Source: Lactobacillus sp. S2-2
GTDB taxonomy: Bacteria; Bacillota; Bacilli; Lactobacillales; Lactobacillaceae
Assembly: GCF_021698855.1 (NCBI RefSeq)
Contig: NZ_WWFA01000003.1
Coordinates: 62,001 to 126,000, forward strand
Length of the DNA: 64,000 nucleotides
Reading direction: 5' to 3'
Part shown: positions 48,647 to 58,069 of the stretch, in pieces
Numbering within the stretch: position 1 is the stretch's first letter
Layout of the letters: every line of letters starts with the position of its first letter
Program-made: the position numbers and the translations under genes
Notes under the pieces: model-generated
The model's input: only the letters and a program-made list of their open reading frames with translations
Databases searched by the model: none
Told to the model about the DNA's origin: nothing

Positions 48647-49927
48647 TCACTTATTTTTTTGATAAACAACTTTTCCTGAAACGATTGTTAACATCACGTC
48701 ACCCGTTAGTTGATGATTAATGAATGGAGTATTATTTCCCTTTGATTGCATTTCTTCTTTATTAACTAATCGAATTTGGTTAGGATCAAAAATAGTAATA
48801 TCAGCTGGCTTGCCAGCTTCTAAGCTACCAGCTACTTCATTTTTAAAAATTTTAGCTGGATTAACACTCATCCAATTAATTATTTGTGCAAATGAACATA
48901 ATCCAGGTTGAACTAATTTTGTATAAAGTAATGACAATGAAACTTCTAAGCCTGTAATTCCAAAAGCTGCATTCATCATTGAACCAGCTTTTTGTTCATC
49001 AGTATGTGGTGCATGATCAGTTGCAATCATATCAATTGTTCCATCAAATAAGCCGGCTAAAACTGCTTGGCAATCTTCTAAAGTTCGAAGTGGAGGATTC
49101 ATTTTGTACATTGCATTATCTGATTCAATCATTGATTCATTTAAAAACAAGTGATGTGGAGAAACTTCTGCAGTAATATTTACTCCATCTTTTTTAGCTT
49201 GACGGACCAATTCAACACTTTGTTTCGTTGATAAATGACAAACATGATAGTGTGCTCCTGTTTCTCGAGCAATCTCAATATCTCTTGCTAACTGAGCAGT
49301 TTCAACTAAATTAGAAATCCCTGGTAATCCTAATGATTCCGCTTTTTTTCCAGCATTCATTACTCCATTACCCATTAAACTCTTATCTTCGACGTGAGCA
49401 GCTAAAACAGTATTATTTTCTTTAGTTAATTTCATCGCTTCTAACATTGTTTTAGCAGATTGAATTCCAGATCCATCATTAGAAAAGCCTTTTGCTCCAT
49501 TTTTAATCATTGCTGAAAAATCAACTAAATCATCACCTGTTCGACCATAAGTAATTGAAGAATACTGTTCAGTATGAACGACACTATTTTCATGATTTAA
49601 ATCAATCATTTGTTGCATTTTTTCAGCAGAATCAGGTACCGGATTTAAATTAGGCATTGCATAGACAGTTGTATATCCTCCATGCGCAGCTGCTAAACTT
49701 CCAGTTTTAATATTTTCTTTATCTTCAAATCCTGGTTCTCTAAAATGAACATGGACATCGACTAATCCAGGAATTACATATTGATTTGTTGCATCAATAA
49801 CTTGTTGATTATTTATCTGAAGATTATTTTGAATTTTGCTGATATTTCCATCATTAACTTCAATATCAGTTTGTTGAAATTCATTATTTTGAAAAACATA
49901 TCCATTTTTAATCAATAATTTAGTCAT
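48647..49927 (-). CDS. pyrC: Dihydroorotase
   Basis: A 426-residue type I dihydroorotase. The metal motif DVHVHFREPG, GFSNDGSGIQ, AHVEDKSL, HYHVCHLST and ATDHAPHT are all present. It cyclises carbamoyl aspartate to dihydroorotate. It overlaps pyrB by 8 bp and is followed 9 bp later by carA. Confidence 0.96.
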   Translation of the reverse strand: MTKLLIKNGYVFQNNEFQQTDIEVNDGNISKIQNNLQINNQQVIDATNQYVIPGLVDVHVHFREPGFEDKENIKTGSLAAAHGGYTTVYAMPNLNPVPDSAEKMQQMIDLNHENSVVHTEQYSSITYGRTGDDLVDFSAMIKNGAKGFSNDGSGIQSAKTMLEAMKLTKENNTVLAAHVEDKSLMGNGVMNAGKKAESLGLPGISNLVETAQLARDIEIARETGAHYHVCHLSTKQSVELVRQAKKDGVNITAEVSPHHLFLNESMIESDNAMYKMNPPLRTLEDCQAVLAGLFDGTIDMIATDHAPHTDEQKAGSMMNAAFGITGLEVSLSLLYTKLVQPGLCSFAQIINWMSVNPAKIFKNEVAGSLEAGKPADITIFDPNQIRLVNKEEMQSKGNNTPFINHQLTGDVMLTIVSGKVVYQKNK

Positions 49928-50849
49928 CTAAAGCTCCTTTTAATAATCCTTTTTGTTGTAAAATATCAGCTAAAATTGCCATTCGAACAAAAACTCCATT
50001 TTCCATTTGACGAAAAATTCTTGATTTAGAACTTTCAACTAATTCGCTTTGAATTTCAACTCCTCGATTAACTGGTGCCGGATGCATAATAATCGCATTT
50101 CCCTTTAGAGTTTGATAACGCTCTTGGCTTAATCCATAAGTTTTAAAATATTCATGATAATCAAATCCGACAAATTCTTTTTCCAGTCTTTCAGTTTGTA
50201 CTCTCAACAACATAACAACATCAACCGATGAAAATAAATCATCAACTGAAATAAAATCACCATATTTATTAAATTCATCGCTATGCCACTTCTCTGGTCC
50301 AGCAAAAACTACTGTCGCACCGAGTCTTGTCAAAATTTGCATGTTTGATTTTGCTACTCGAGAGTGATTTAAATCACCTACTATCCCAACTTTTAAGCCT
50401 TCAAAATGACCGAATTCTTCATAAATTGTTAATAAATCAAGTAGTGATTGAGATGGATGTTGCCCACTTCCATCTCCAGCGTTAACAATACTAATTGATA
50501 AATCATTTTCTAATAGACTCTGATAATATGTATTTTGAGGGTGTCTAATGACCGCAAAATCAACTCCAATCGCTTGAATCGTACGAATTGTATCAAGCAA
50601 TGTTTCCCCCTTAGTTAAAGAACTTGCTTTGGCATCGAATTGTAAAATATCAATTCCAAGTTTTTTCTCTGCCATTTCAAAACTCGTATGAGTTCTTGTG
50701 CTATTTTCAAAAAAAAGATTCATTGCATAAACAGGTCGTAACAAATTAACTCTTTTACCATTTTTAAAATTTTGTGCTAGTTTTAATTTATGCATTACTT
50801 CTTTTTTCGACATATCTTCTACTGAAGTCAAATTCAATTGGTCATTCAT
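49920..50849 (-). CDS. pyrB: Aspartate carbamoyltransferase catalytic subunit
   Basis: A 309-residue protein with carbamoyl-phosphate loop FENSTRTHTSFE and HPAPVNRG near the C terminus. It condenses carbamoyl phosphate with aspartate, the first step of pyrimidine synthesis. It is the first gene of the operon, preceded by two attenuators. There is no regulatory chain (pyrI), as expected in Firmicutes. Confidence 0.97.
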   Translation of the reverse strand: MNDQLNLTSVEDMSKKEVMHKLKLAQNFKNGKRVNLLRPVYAMNLFFENSTRTHTSFEMAEKKLGIDILQFDAKASSLTKGETLLDTIRTIQAIGVDFAVIRHPQNTYYQSLLENDLSISIVNAGDGSGQHPSQSLLDLLTIYEEFGHFEGLKVGIVGDLNHSRVAKSNMQILTRLGATVVFAGPEKWHSDEFNKYGDFISVDDLFSSVDVVMLLRVQTERLEKEFVGFDYHEYFKTYGLSQERYQTLKGNAIIMHPAPVNRGVEIQSELVESSKSRIFRQMENGVFVRMAILADILQQKGLLKGALDD

Positions 50850-50871
50850 ATAATTCCTCCTAAACTATAAA

Positions 50872-50946
50872 AAAAGCTATCACTAAATTTTGATAGTGAT
50901 AGCCAATTATTTTTATCTTAATTACAATTGGTCTCTCACTGGAAAC
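50872..50946 (-). promoter_or_regulatory. PyrR-dependent attenuator, second (proximal) copy
   Basis: On the minus strand a PyrR-binding-like loop TTTCCAGTGAGAGACC is flanked by ATTG / CAAT arms. About 45 nt later follows a 10-bp terminator GCTATCACTA / TAGTGATAGC with a T run (50872-50903), directly before pyrB. PyrR bound to UMP would stabilise the loop and favour termination. The loop differs slightly from the consensus TCCNGNGAGG. Confidence 0.7.
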
Positions 50947-50969
50947 AATTAATTGTCTTTTTACAAAAA

Positions 50970-51055
50970 AAGAGATATTGCCGTTTGATGAACGTGCAAT
51001 ATCTCTAGATAATGATATTAACGTTACTTACCAACCTCTCTGGATTGGATTAAAG
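50970..51055 (-). promoter_or_regulatory. PyrR-dependent attenuator, first (distal) copy
   Basis: On the minus strand CCAA-TCCAGAGAGG-TTGG (51031-51049) is a consensus PyrR-binding hairpin. It is followed by an AGAGATATTGC / GCAATATCTCT terminator with a seven-T run (50969-51011). An upstream segment can form the competing antiterminator. Confidence 0.82.
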
Positions 51056-51084
51056 CGACAGATTTATTTTATTTATTGTTTGAT

Positions 51085-51113
51085 ATCATATATTTAATTA
51101 ATATAAATGTCAA
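51085..51113 (-). promoter_or_regulatory. pyr operon promoter
   Basis: TTGACA (51108-51113), a 17-bp spacer and TATGAT (51085-51090) form a near-consensus sigma-A promoter reading leftward, with a start about 30 nt before the first PyrR loop. Confidence 0.85.
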
Positions 51114-51260
51114 TATTTTTAAGTTATATATGAACATAAAAAGATAAAATATGATAGTATTTGCTATGTTGAAATTATTTATTTCAAAGTGCACCAGATA
51201 AGTTTATAATATATAAAATAAAGATAGTTTATTAAAAAAATTGAAATGAGGAATGATCTT

Positions 51261-52625
51261 TTGAATACAGGTCCGTTGTTTATCGATTTATCAGTTATCA
51301 TAGTTTCATTTTTACTAGCAGCATTTTTCGTTGCTTGTGAATTCGCTCTAGTTCAAGCACGCTCAAGTGCAATTGAAGAATTACTAGATGACAATGATAT
51401 CAGTGATAGACAAAAGAAAAAATTAAATCGACAATTAGATATGGTATCTCATTTAAATGAATACCTTTCAACCACTCAAGTTGGAGTTACAGTAACTGGA
51501 TTGATTTTAGGTTGGATTGGTGAATCATTTGTAATTGATATTTTAGTTTCTTTTATGAATTTGGTTGGAATTGAAATTCATCCAACTAGTGCTCACGGAA
51601 TTGGAGCCGTAGTTGGTTTAGTTCTATTAACCTATATTCAAGTGGTATTTACTGAAATTGTCCCAAAAAATATTTCGATTGATATGCCACTAACTGTTCT
51701 AAAATACTTTGCTACACCACTTCACTATTTCCATATTCTTTTTTATCCATTTGTATGGTTATTAAATACAACTTCATCTGGCGTAGTTCGTCTATTTGGA
51801 ATGCATGTTGCTGATGAAAATACCGAAAACTTTTCTCAAGCAGAAATCCTTAATTTATCAAAAGACGCGGTTGCAAACGGAGCTCTAGAAAAAGATGACT
51901 ACTTATACATGCAAAGAGCTTTTGAACTAAATGATAAAGTCGCAAAAGATATCATGATTGATCGAACTCAACTGGTTACAATTGATATTACTAAAACTGT
52001 TAAAGAAGCTATTCAAGTCTATCTACAAGAACGATTTTCTCGTCTTCCAGTTGTTGCAAATAATGATAAAGATAAAATTTTAGGTTACATTTTTAATTAT
52101 GATTTAATTCGACAATCACAAGTTGATTCATCAATTAAAATCGACAAATTAATTAGAAATATCTCTACAACCTCTGAAAGTACTCCTATCACAATGGTAC
52201 TTCAACAAATGATTAAAGAAAGACAACCAATTGTTGTGATCATCGATGAATATGGTGGTACTTCTGGAATTATTACAGATAAAGATATTTATGAAGAACT
52301 ATTTGGAACAGTTCGTGATGAAATTGATCCATCAATGAACGAATACATTTTCAAACAACCAAATGGTACTTATCAAGTAAATGGTAAATTAAACACTTCA
52401 GATTTTGAAAAATACTTTAACACTGAAATTAAAGAATTTGATGAATCTGATGTAGTAACTTTAGCTGGATTTATCATTGAAAATCATCACCACATTAAAA
52501 AAGGTGACGAATTTACTATTGCGAACTTTAAATTAAAAGTTTTAGATTACGAAAATTCATTCATTAATTGGTTTGAAGTTACAATTATTGAAACTAAAAA
52601 TAATGATGAAAATGATGAAAAATAA
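51261..52625 (+). CDS. CNNM/hemolysin C-type membrane protein with CBS domains
   Basis: About 454 residues. A DUF21/CNNM membrane domain (about 5-190, four helices) precedes a CBS pair (about 205-330, including VTIDITKTVKEAI and GYIFNYDLI) and a CorC/HlyC C-terminal domain (345-440). Such proteins are linked to magnesium or cobalt efflux; the hemolysin name is historical. I prefer the TTG at 51261 because GAGGA lies about nine bases upstream, whereas the ATG at 51246 overlaps that site. Confidence 0.88.
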   Translation: MNTGPLFIDLSVIIVSFLLAAFFVACEFALVQARSSAIEELLDDNDISDRQKKKLNRQLDMVSHLNEYLSTTQVGVTVTGLILGWIGESFVIDILVSFMNLVGIEIHPTSAHGIGAVVGLVLLTYIQVVFTEIVPKNISIDMPLTVLKYFATPLHYFHILFYPFVWLLNTTSSGVVRLFGMHVADENTENFSQAEILNLSKDAVANGALEKDDYLYMQRAFELNDKVAKDIMIDRTQLVTIDITKTVKEAIQVYLQERFSRLPVVANNDKDKILGYIFNYDLIRQSQVDSSIKIDKLIRNISTTSESTPITMVLQQMIKERQPIVVIIDEYGGTSGIITDKDIYEELFGTVRDEIDPSMNEYIFKQPNGTYQVNGKLNTSDFEKYFNTEIKEFDESDVVTLAGFIIENHHHIKKGDEFTIANFKLKVLDYENSFINWFEVTIIETKNNDENDEK

Positions 52626-52654
52626 AAAACTGAGGAAAATTCCTCAGTTTTTTT
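52624..52654 (+). terminator. Terminator after the CNNM gene
   Basis: AAACTGAGGAA / TTCCTCAGTTT, 11 bp, with a T run. Confidence 0.85.
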
Positions 52655-52675
52655 ATTAGAAAGGAAGAAACCTCC

Positions 52676-55600
52676 TTGCACAAAATAAAAAATAAATTAA
52701 ACTATCCATGGGCTTTATATACATTCATGTTTCTAATTTTAATTAGTATCTTTACTGTAATTTTTTTCTTAACAGGTAAATCTTTAATATGGAGCCAAGA
52801 TGGAATGGCGCAGCATTTTCCAATTTTAATTGATTTTCGTCAACACATTTTAGATTGGATTACTCATCCTTCTTTTGATCTTTCAAATTGGTCTACTAAT
52901 ATTGGTCTAGGTGCAGATCAATTAACTAGTTTTTCTTACTATGTAACTGGCGATTTATTCAACTATTTAATAATTTTATTTCCAAAACAGCAACTAGAAT
53001 TAGGATATGCATTTTTAATTATTTTACGTCTGTACTGTTCTGGATTAGCATTCATTTTATACGCAAAATTATTTACTAGAAAAAAATTTAGTCTTGCAAT
53101 TGGTGCATTAGTTTTTACTTTTTCTAGCTATTCTATGTTAATTGGAATGCATCATCCCTTTTTCATCTTGTCATTAATCTTTTTACCACTTTTATTTTAT
53201 GGAATTGAAAAAGCATTACATAATAAAACACTAATTCCTTTAACCGTATCAGTTTTATTAACTTTTATTGGTAATTTTTATTTTGCTTATATTTTAGGAA
53301 TTACTTGTGTATTTTATTTTATAATCAGATTCATTTCTCTTTATCCTTCTATTAAAAAGAAATGTTTAAAAATAACTATAAAAATTACTGGATCAGTTGT
53401 GACCGGTATTTTGTTAAGTGGAATCATTTTAATTCCAACACTTATTTTTGTTTTAAATTCTACTCGAACTAATTCTGAATTCGCTAATGGATATCTTTTT
53501 TATCCACTAAATTACTATTTATCAATTCCTGCACAATTACTTTCATTTGGTAATAATTATAATTTTTGGCTTTTACTTGGATTTAGTGGGATTAGTTTTA
53601 TTAGTGTTACGTACACAATGATTCACTTTAAAAAATATTGGCCATTAAATATCTCTTTAATTCTAATTGGATTGGGCACTCTATTCCCCTTTGTCGGAGC
53701 AATTTTCAATGCATTTTCAACCCCATCAAATAGATGGACACTAATTGCCATTTTACCTTTGAGTTTAGCAACCGTTTTCTTTTTAAATCACTTATTTCGT
53801 TTAAATAAAAAAGATTTAAATATTATTGTTACTAGCATTGCTAGCCTTCTTTTGATTAGTTTTATAACTCAAGGTGGAATTAAGCATACATCAGCTACTC
53901 AATATTTCACATATTTACTAATTATTATATTAATAATCAGTATTTATTTAAGTCGAGATAACTTATGGTCACATCACAAACTTAATTTTCTAGTCGCTAG
54001 TATTGTGATCTTAAATTTAGCAATTTTAGGGAATGATTTTTTCAATCCAAACGAAAGTAAATGGTCTAATCAACAACTTGACCGAGATATTCCTACTAAT
54101 TATATTAAAGATTATTATAATGGAGCTGATAATTATGTTAAAAACCATCTAGGTAATTATCAAACTTCAATTGGCGCTAATTACCATAATGTAAATAATC
54201 CATCTAATTTTTTGAATACTAATTCAAATATTTCATTAGTTAAAGATACCAAAGAAATAACTTCTTACTTATCAACTGAAAATGGTTATCTAGGAAGATT
54301 ATCAAATCAATTACAAAATAATCAATCCAGTCTAAATACTCCGGTTGCTCAAGGTGATTATCGAACTTCTTTATTAAATATTTTAGGCGTTAAATATTTA
54401 TTTATTCATGAAAATCAGCTTAATAAAGCAGCTCCATTTGGATTTAAACCTGTAAAGATTAACAATAAAATAAAAGTATTTAAAACACCTCATCCATTTA
54501 TCAAAAATGATGACAATCAAGGAACTATTCTTTTAGAAAATAAAAATCCTTTACCTTTACTATATAGTCAAAATTCAATAATTGATCAAAATATTTTTAA
54601 TCAATTAAATCCGATTGATCGAGAACAAGCTTTAATTCAAGGTGCTTCTTTAAAACACAAAATAAATGGTATTAAATCATCTAAAATGAATAAAGCTTCC
54701 AAAAATATCAATTATTCTGTCCAAATGGATACTTCAAAAACAATTGATAGCATCGATAAAGTAAATCAGTTAAGAATCAAGAATAAAAATGTTTCTAATA
54801 ATTTACCAAATAAAAATTATGCTCATAATCATAAAGTCAAAAATATTATTAAAGAAAATAAAGATTTAATTAAAAGAACAAAAATTAAAAATAGTAATGG
54901 TTTAAAATCTATGACTACTGATAATTTAGGTCATCAAATGTCATTCTTTTTAAAAGTTAAAAATCCAAATCAAATTAAAAACAAAGAACTATACTTAGTA
55001 GTCGATGATGTTAAAAGTAATGAATTTACTGCACATGAACAAATTAAAATGCGTAATAAAATTTATACTCTAAATAATTTAAGTAACCCATTAATTGATC
55101 AAATCCAATCATTTAGAAAAAATTTATTCCATACTTTTAATGGTAATTATAAATTTACCGCTTCTACTAATGGCTTTAAAAATGGTTTTACTCAATATGG
55201 TAATGATAATCTTTCTAATTATCAAAAAATTCATAATAAAGTTATTAATTTAGGTTATTATCGAGATAATCGTAAAAAAATTGAAGTTAAATTTAATGGA
55301 GTTAAAAATTTAAACTTTAAAAAAGTTCAACTAGTCGCAGTCGATTTCAATAAAAATTACCAAAAACAAATTAATAAAATTCAAAAAAATAAATTTGAAA
55401 ATATAAAAGTTAAAAATAATAAAATCACGGGAATTAGTCATCAATCACAAAAATCAGTAATGACAACCAGAATTCCATACTCATCTGGTTGGAAACTAAC
55501 AATTGATGGCAAGCCAACTAAAACTAAATTGGTAAATCAAGGTTTTATCGGTGCGGTTGTTCCAAGTGGCAAACATAAAATAAAATTAACCTATCAAACT

Positions 55601-55693
55601 CCAGGAATTATAATTGGATGTATTTCGACATTAATTGGTATTTTAATCATCATTATTTCACTAATTTATATTCCTAAATCAAAGAAAAATTAA
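52676..55693 (+). CDS. YfhO-family membrane protein (GT-C glycosyltransferase-like)
   Basis: A 1005-residue protein with about 13 membrane helices, mostly in the first 460 residues, one at the C terminus (about 975-998), and a large external domain (about 470-970) rich in N and K. The acidic SQDGMAQHFPILIDFR after helix 1 is typical of YfhO. Relatives in Listeria and Bacillus glycosylate lipoteichoic or wall teichoic acid, which fits the LtaS gene in this window. It starts at TTG after an AAGGAAG site. Confidence 0.88.
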   Translation: MHKIKNKLNYPWALYTFMFLILISIFTVIFFLTGKSLIWSQDGMAQHFPILIDFRQHILDWITHPSFDLSNWSTNIGLGADQLTSFSYYVTGDLFNYLIILFPKQQLELGYAFLIILRLYCSGLAFILYAKLFTRKKFSLAIGALVFTFSSYSMLIGMHHPFFILSLIFLPLLFYGIEKALHNKTLIPLTVSVLLTFIGNFYFAYILGITCVFYFIIRFISLYPSIKKKCLKITIKITGSVVTGILLSGIILIPTLIFVLNSTRTNSEFANGYLFYPLNYYLSIPAQLLSFGNNYNFWLLLGFSGISFISVTYTMIHFKKYWPLNISLILIGLGTLFPFVGAIFNAFSTPSNRWTLIAILPLSLATVFFLNHLFRLNKKDLNIIVTSIASLLLISFITQGGIKHTSATQYFTYLLIIILIISIYLSRDNLWSHHKLNFLVASIVILNLAILGNDFFNPNESKWSNQQLDRDIPTNYIKDYYNGADNYVKNHLGNYQTSIGANYHNVNNPSNFLNTNSNISLVKDTKEITSYLSTENGYLGRLSNQLQNNQSSLNTPVAQGDYRTSLLNILGVKYLFIHENQLNKAAPFGFKPVKINNKIKVFKTPHPFIKNDDNQGTILLENKNPLPLLYSQNSIIDQNIFNQLNPIDREQALIQGASLKHKINGIKSSKMNKASKNINYSVQMDTSKTIDSIDKVNQLRIKNKNVSNNLPNKNYAHNHKVKNIIKENKDLIKRTKIKNSNGLKSMTTDNLGHQMSFFLKVKNPNQIKNKELYLVVDDVKSNEFTAHEQIKMRNKIYTLNNLSNPLIDQIQSFRKNLFHTFNGNYKFTASTNGFKNGFTQYGNDNLSNYQKIHNKVINLGYYRDNRKKIEVKFNGVKNLNFKKVQLVAVDFNKNYQKQINKIQKNKFENIKVKNNKITGISHQSQKSVMTTRIPYSSGWKLTIDGKPTKTKLVNQGFIGAVVPSGKHKIKLTYQTPGIIIGCISTLIGILIIIISLIYIPKSKKN

Positions 55694-55752
55694 TTAGTTT
55701 TACCATTAATTTAGAGTTAAAATATAGATATCAGATAAATGGAGGGATAATC

Positions 55753-56223
55753 GTGAAACCTATTAATGTTATGTATATTTCAGTTGCCGGAAATACTCGA
55801 TATTTCATTCAAAACTTAACTGAATATGCGGAAGAGCAACATCAAGAACAATCAGATAATCCTTTAATTAATCCGATTGAAATTTCAGATCAATCCGATT
55901 TTGAAGCAGAAGAAAATGACTTTTTTGCTTTTGTTCCAACTTACCTCGATGGTGGTAATGGAACCGATAATGGAGTTAAAGAATTGATGACCAACACTTT
56001 GGGTGAATATATTGATTATAAAAACAATGCAGATCATTGTATTGGTGTAATTGGTAGTGGAAATAAAAATTTTAATGATCAATACTGTCTAACCGCAAAG
56101 AGATACGCTAAAATGTTCAATGCCCCTTTTATAACTGACTTTGAATTAAGAGGTAGTAACTCGGACATTGTGCGTGTCTATAATGAATTAAAAACAAATA
56201 ATTTAAGTAAAACAGCAAAATAA
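55753..56223 (+). CDS. nrdI: Class Ib ribonucleotide reductase assembly flavoprotein NrdI
   Basis: A 156-residue flavodoxin-fold protein. The FMN loop is VAGNTRYFIQNL, and the C-terminal GSGNKNFNDQYCLTA is characteristic of NrdI. It supplies the oxidant that assembles the Mn tyrosyl-radical cofactor of NrdF. The usual neighbours nrdE, nrdF and nrdH are absent here, so it stands alone. It starts at GTG after GGAGGG and has its own terminator. Confidence 0.9.
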   Translation: MKPINVMYISVAGNTRYFIQNLTEYAEEQHQEQSDNPLINPIEISDQSDFEAEENDFFAFVPTYLDGGNGTDNGVKELMTNTLGEYIDYKNNADHCIGVIGSGNKNFNDQYCLTAKRYAKMFNAPFITDFELRGSNSDIVRVYNELKTNNLSKTAK

Positions 56224-56252
56224 AAGACTATAAAAATTTTTATAGTCTTTTT
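56222..56252. terminator. Bidirectional terminator
   Basis: AAAAGACTATAAAAA / TTTTTATAGTCTTTT between nrdI and the convergent secreted-protein gene. Confidence 0.85.
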
Positions 56253-56255
56253 TAT

Positions 56256-57155
56256 TTAATTAAATCCTTCTCCTATTACCATATAAAATGGCTTATTTCC
56301 AATTGTATAGATACTAGATATGGCCATATCATCTCCATATGCATTATCTTCATAACTAACCGCTTTTCGGTTATCTTTAAGCACAAAATAATATCTACTA
56401 ATTTTAGATTTTTTGTTATGATGCATTTTTAATCCAGGAATTTTATGATCAATATAAAAATATTTCTTGTTTTTACTTTGCTTAACTAGTTTTATTTTGG
56501 AAGATGCATCTGGTCTTGATTCATAAAAAACTGAGTTTGTAGGATAACCATCCAATGAATCTTCATTTATTTGTGGATATTCGTGGTATTTATAACGATA
56601 TAATTCAATCCATCCATCAGAAGTTATTTTATAATATTTACTAAAATCTCGTTTTGGTAACTTATGAATTGCAGATAGTCCACCGGGAATAAATTCACCT
56701 GAACCATAACTCAATGCATACGAAGGCTTTTTAATTTTGGTTAAAATTTTACTACTTGGTTTAATTCGAAATGAAATTATACCTTCACCATATAGTTTAG
56801 AACTAATTCCTTGTTTTTTTAAATGATAGCTTAAATCAAAATTATCATAACCAAATTTATAATACTTTTGATGTGTAATATATTCTTCTTCTTTTTTAGC
56901 TGTAATAACAGTTCCCTTTGGAATTTTAATTTTTTTATAAATCGTTCTTGAATCTTTTTTAGATAAAAGTTGTAAATAAACTTTTGTACTTTTATTAAAT
57001 CGATAAAAATTATTTTTAAACATTCCAGGATCATTTTTGATATCAGATGAATTAACATCACTTGTGTGATTTTGTTCAGCTTTCATAGTGTTAAATAATC
57101 CAAAAGCAAAGAAAACAATCATCATTGATACTATTATTTTAAACTTTCTAAACAT
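56256..57155 (-). CDS. Secreted protein of unknown family (paralogue B)
   Basis: A 299-residue protein with a signal peptide (about 1-26). Its organisation parallels the next upstream gene: a basic beta-rich segment (KKIKIPKGTVI), a DLSYHLKK motif, IKKPSYALSYG, GGLSAI, KYYKITSDGWIELY and a C-terminal YTIGNKPFYMVIGEG. I do not recognise a family; it looks like a small surface-exposed beta protein. It lies 12 bp downstream of its paralogue. Confidence 0.65.
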   Translation of the reverse strand: MFRKFKIIVSMMIVFFAFGLFNTMKAEQNHTSDVNSSDIKNDPGMFKNNFYRFNKSTKVYLQLLSKKDSRTIYKKIKIPKGTVITAKKEEEYITHQKYYKFGYDNFDLSYHLKKQGISSKLYGEGIISFRIKPSSKILTKIKKPSYALSYGSGEFIPGGLSAIHKLPKRDFSKYYKITSDGWIELYRYKYHEYPQINEDSLDGYPTNSVFYESRPDASSKIKLVKQSKNKKYFYIDHKIPGLKMHHNKKSKISRYYFVLKDNRKAVSYEDNAYGDDMAISSIYTIGNKPFYMVIGEGFN

Positions 57156-57167
57156 TTTAATCTCCTT

Positions 57168-58013
57168 TTAACCACCAGCAGTTAACTCAGTATAATATGT
57201 CTCATTACTTATCTTATAAATATCTCCATAAATTCTAAGTGGAATATCAGTTACAAATTTAGAATATGGAGTTTTTAAATTATTTAATGAAATTCGATAA
57301 TATGTCTTGTGATTTACCTTGACTTTTTTTAAGTCAATATTTTTCATTGGATGTTTTAAATAAAAATATTTAACTGATTCCTTTGACTTAACAAATCTAA
57401 TTTTACCCATACTTTCTGGTTTTTGAAGATAGTTAAGCGTCACTTCTTTTTTTCCTTCTTTAAAATTAATTCGATTATATGGATAAGATTCTAGATAACC
57501 ATCTGAAGTTATTTTTAATAAATCACTTGAATATTTATTGGATGAGAATGCTTTTAATCCACCTAAAAACAAATAATTATTTGAATCAGTTAATAAATAA
57601 TTTGGCCTTTTTACAATTTTCATTTTTTTGGGCTTATACATGAATGATGCAACTGAAGCAGGTCCATATGTATTCTTTTTATATACTTTTTTCATTAAAT
57701 GATAACTTAAATCTGCCCCTGATCTTAGTCTAGTGTCATCACTAATTCCACCATCACCATCTATAATTGTTCCTTTTGGTAAGGTTATATACTGAACTCG
57801 ATTTGCTTCTCCATGATTATCACTTACCCTAATTTTTTGTTTCATTGGTTTTGTAAGTTGATAATATAATTTTTGATCATCATTTAGTTTTAATCCTTCA
57901 ATTGTTGAATAACTTTCTTTGACTGGCTTATAATCAGCTTTAATATAAAGATTCATTGAAATGGAAAATACAAAAATAAACCCACCTAAAATTAATAAAG
58001 TTTTCTTTTTCAT
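57168..58013 (-). CDS. Secreted protein of unknown family (paralogue A)
   Basis: A 281-residue protein with a signal peptide (about 1-25). It shares the order of motifs with the downstream gene: YYQLTKPMKQKIRVS, ITLPKGTIIDG, DLSYHLMKK, VKRPNYLLTDS, GGLKAF, LLKITSDGYLESY and YKISNETYYTEL. The two are tandem duplicates that have diverged strongly. I recognise no enzymatic motif. They may be wall-associated proteins of niche-specific function. Confidence 0.65.
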   Translation of the reverse strand: MKKKTLLILGGFIFVFSISMNLYIKADYKPVKESYSTIEGLKLNDDQKLYYQLTKPMKQKIRVSDNHGEANRVQYITLPKGTIIDGDGGISDDTRLRSGADLSYHLMKKVYKKNTYGPASVASFMYKPKKMKIVKRPNYLLTDSNNYLFLGGLKAFSSNKYSSDLLKITSDGYLESYPYNRINFKEGKKEVTLNYLQKPESMGKIRFVKSKESVKYFYLKHPMKNIDLKKVKVNHKTYYRISLNNLKTPYSKFVTDIPLRIYGDIYKISNETYYTELTAGG

Positions 58014-58069
58014 TCTTTCCCTCCTAAATTTTTTCTAAAGAAATTATAACATCAAGTAAAACACTAAGG

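Noticed and set aside
51186..51260. Start of the CNNM gene at the ATG at 51246
   Set aside because: The GAGGA ribosome-binding site lies inside the first codons after that ATG and is correctly spaced for the TTG at 51261.
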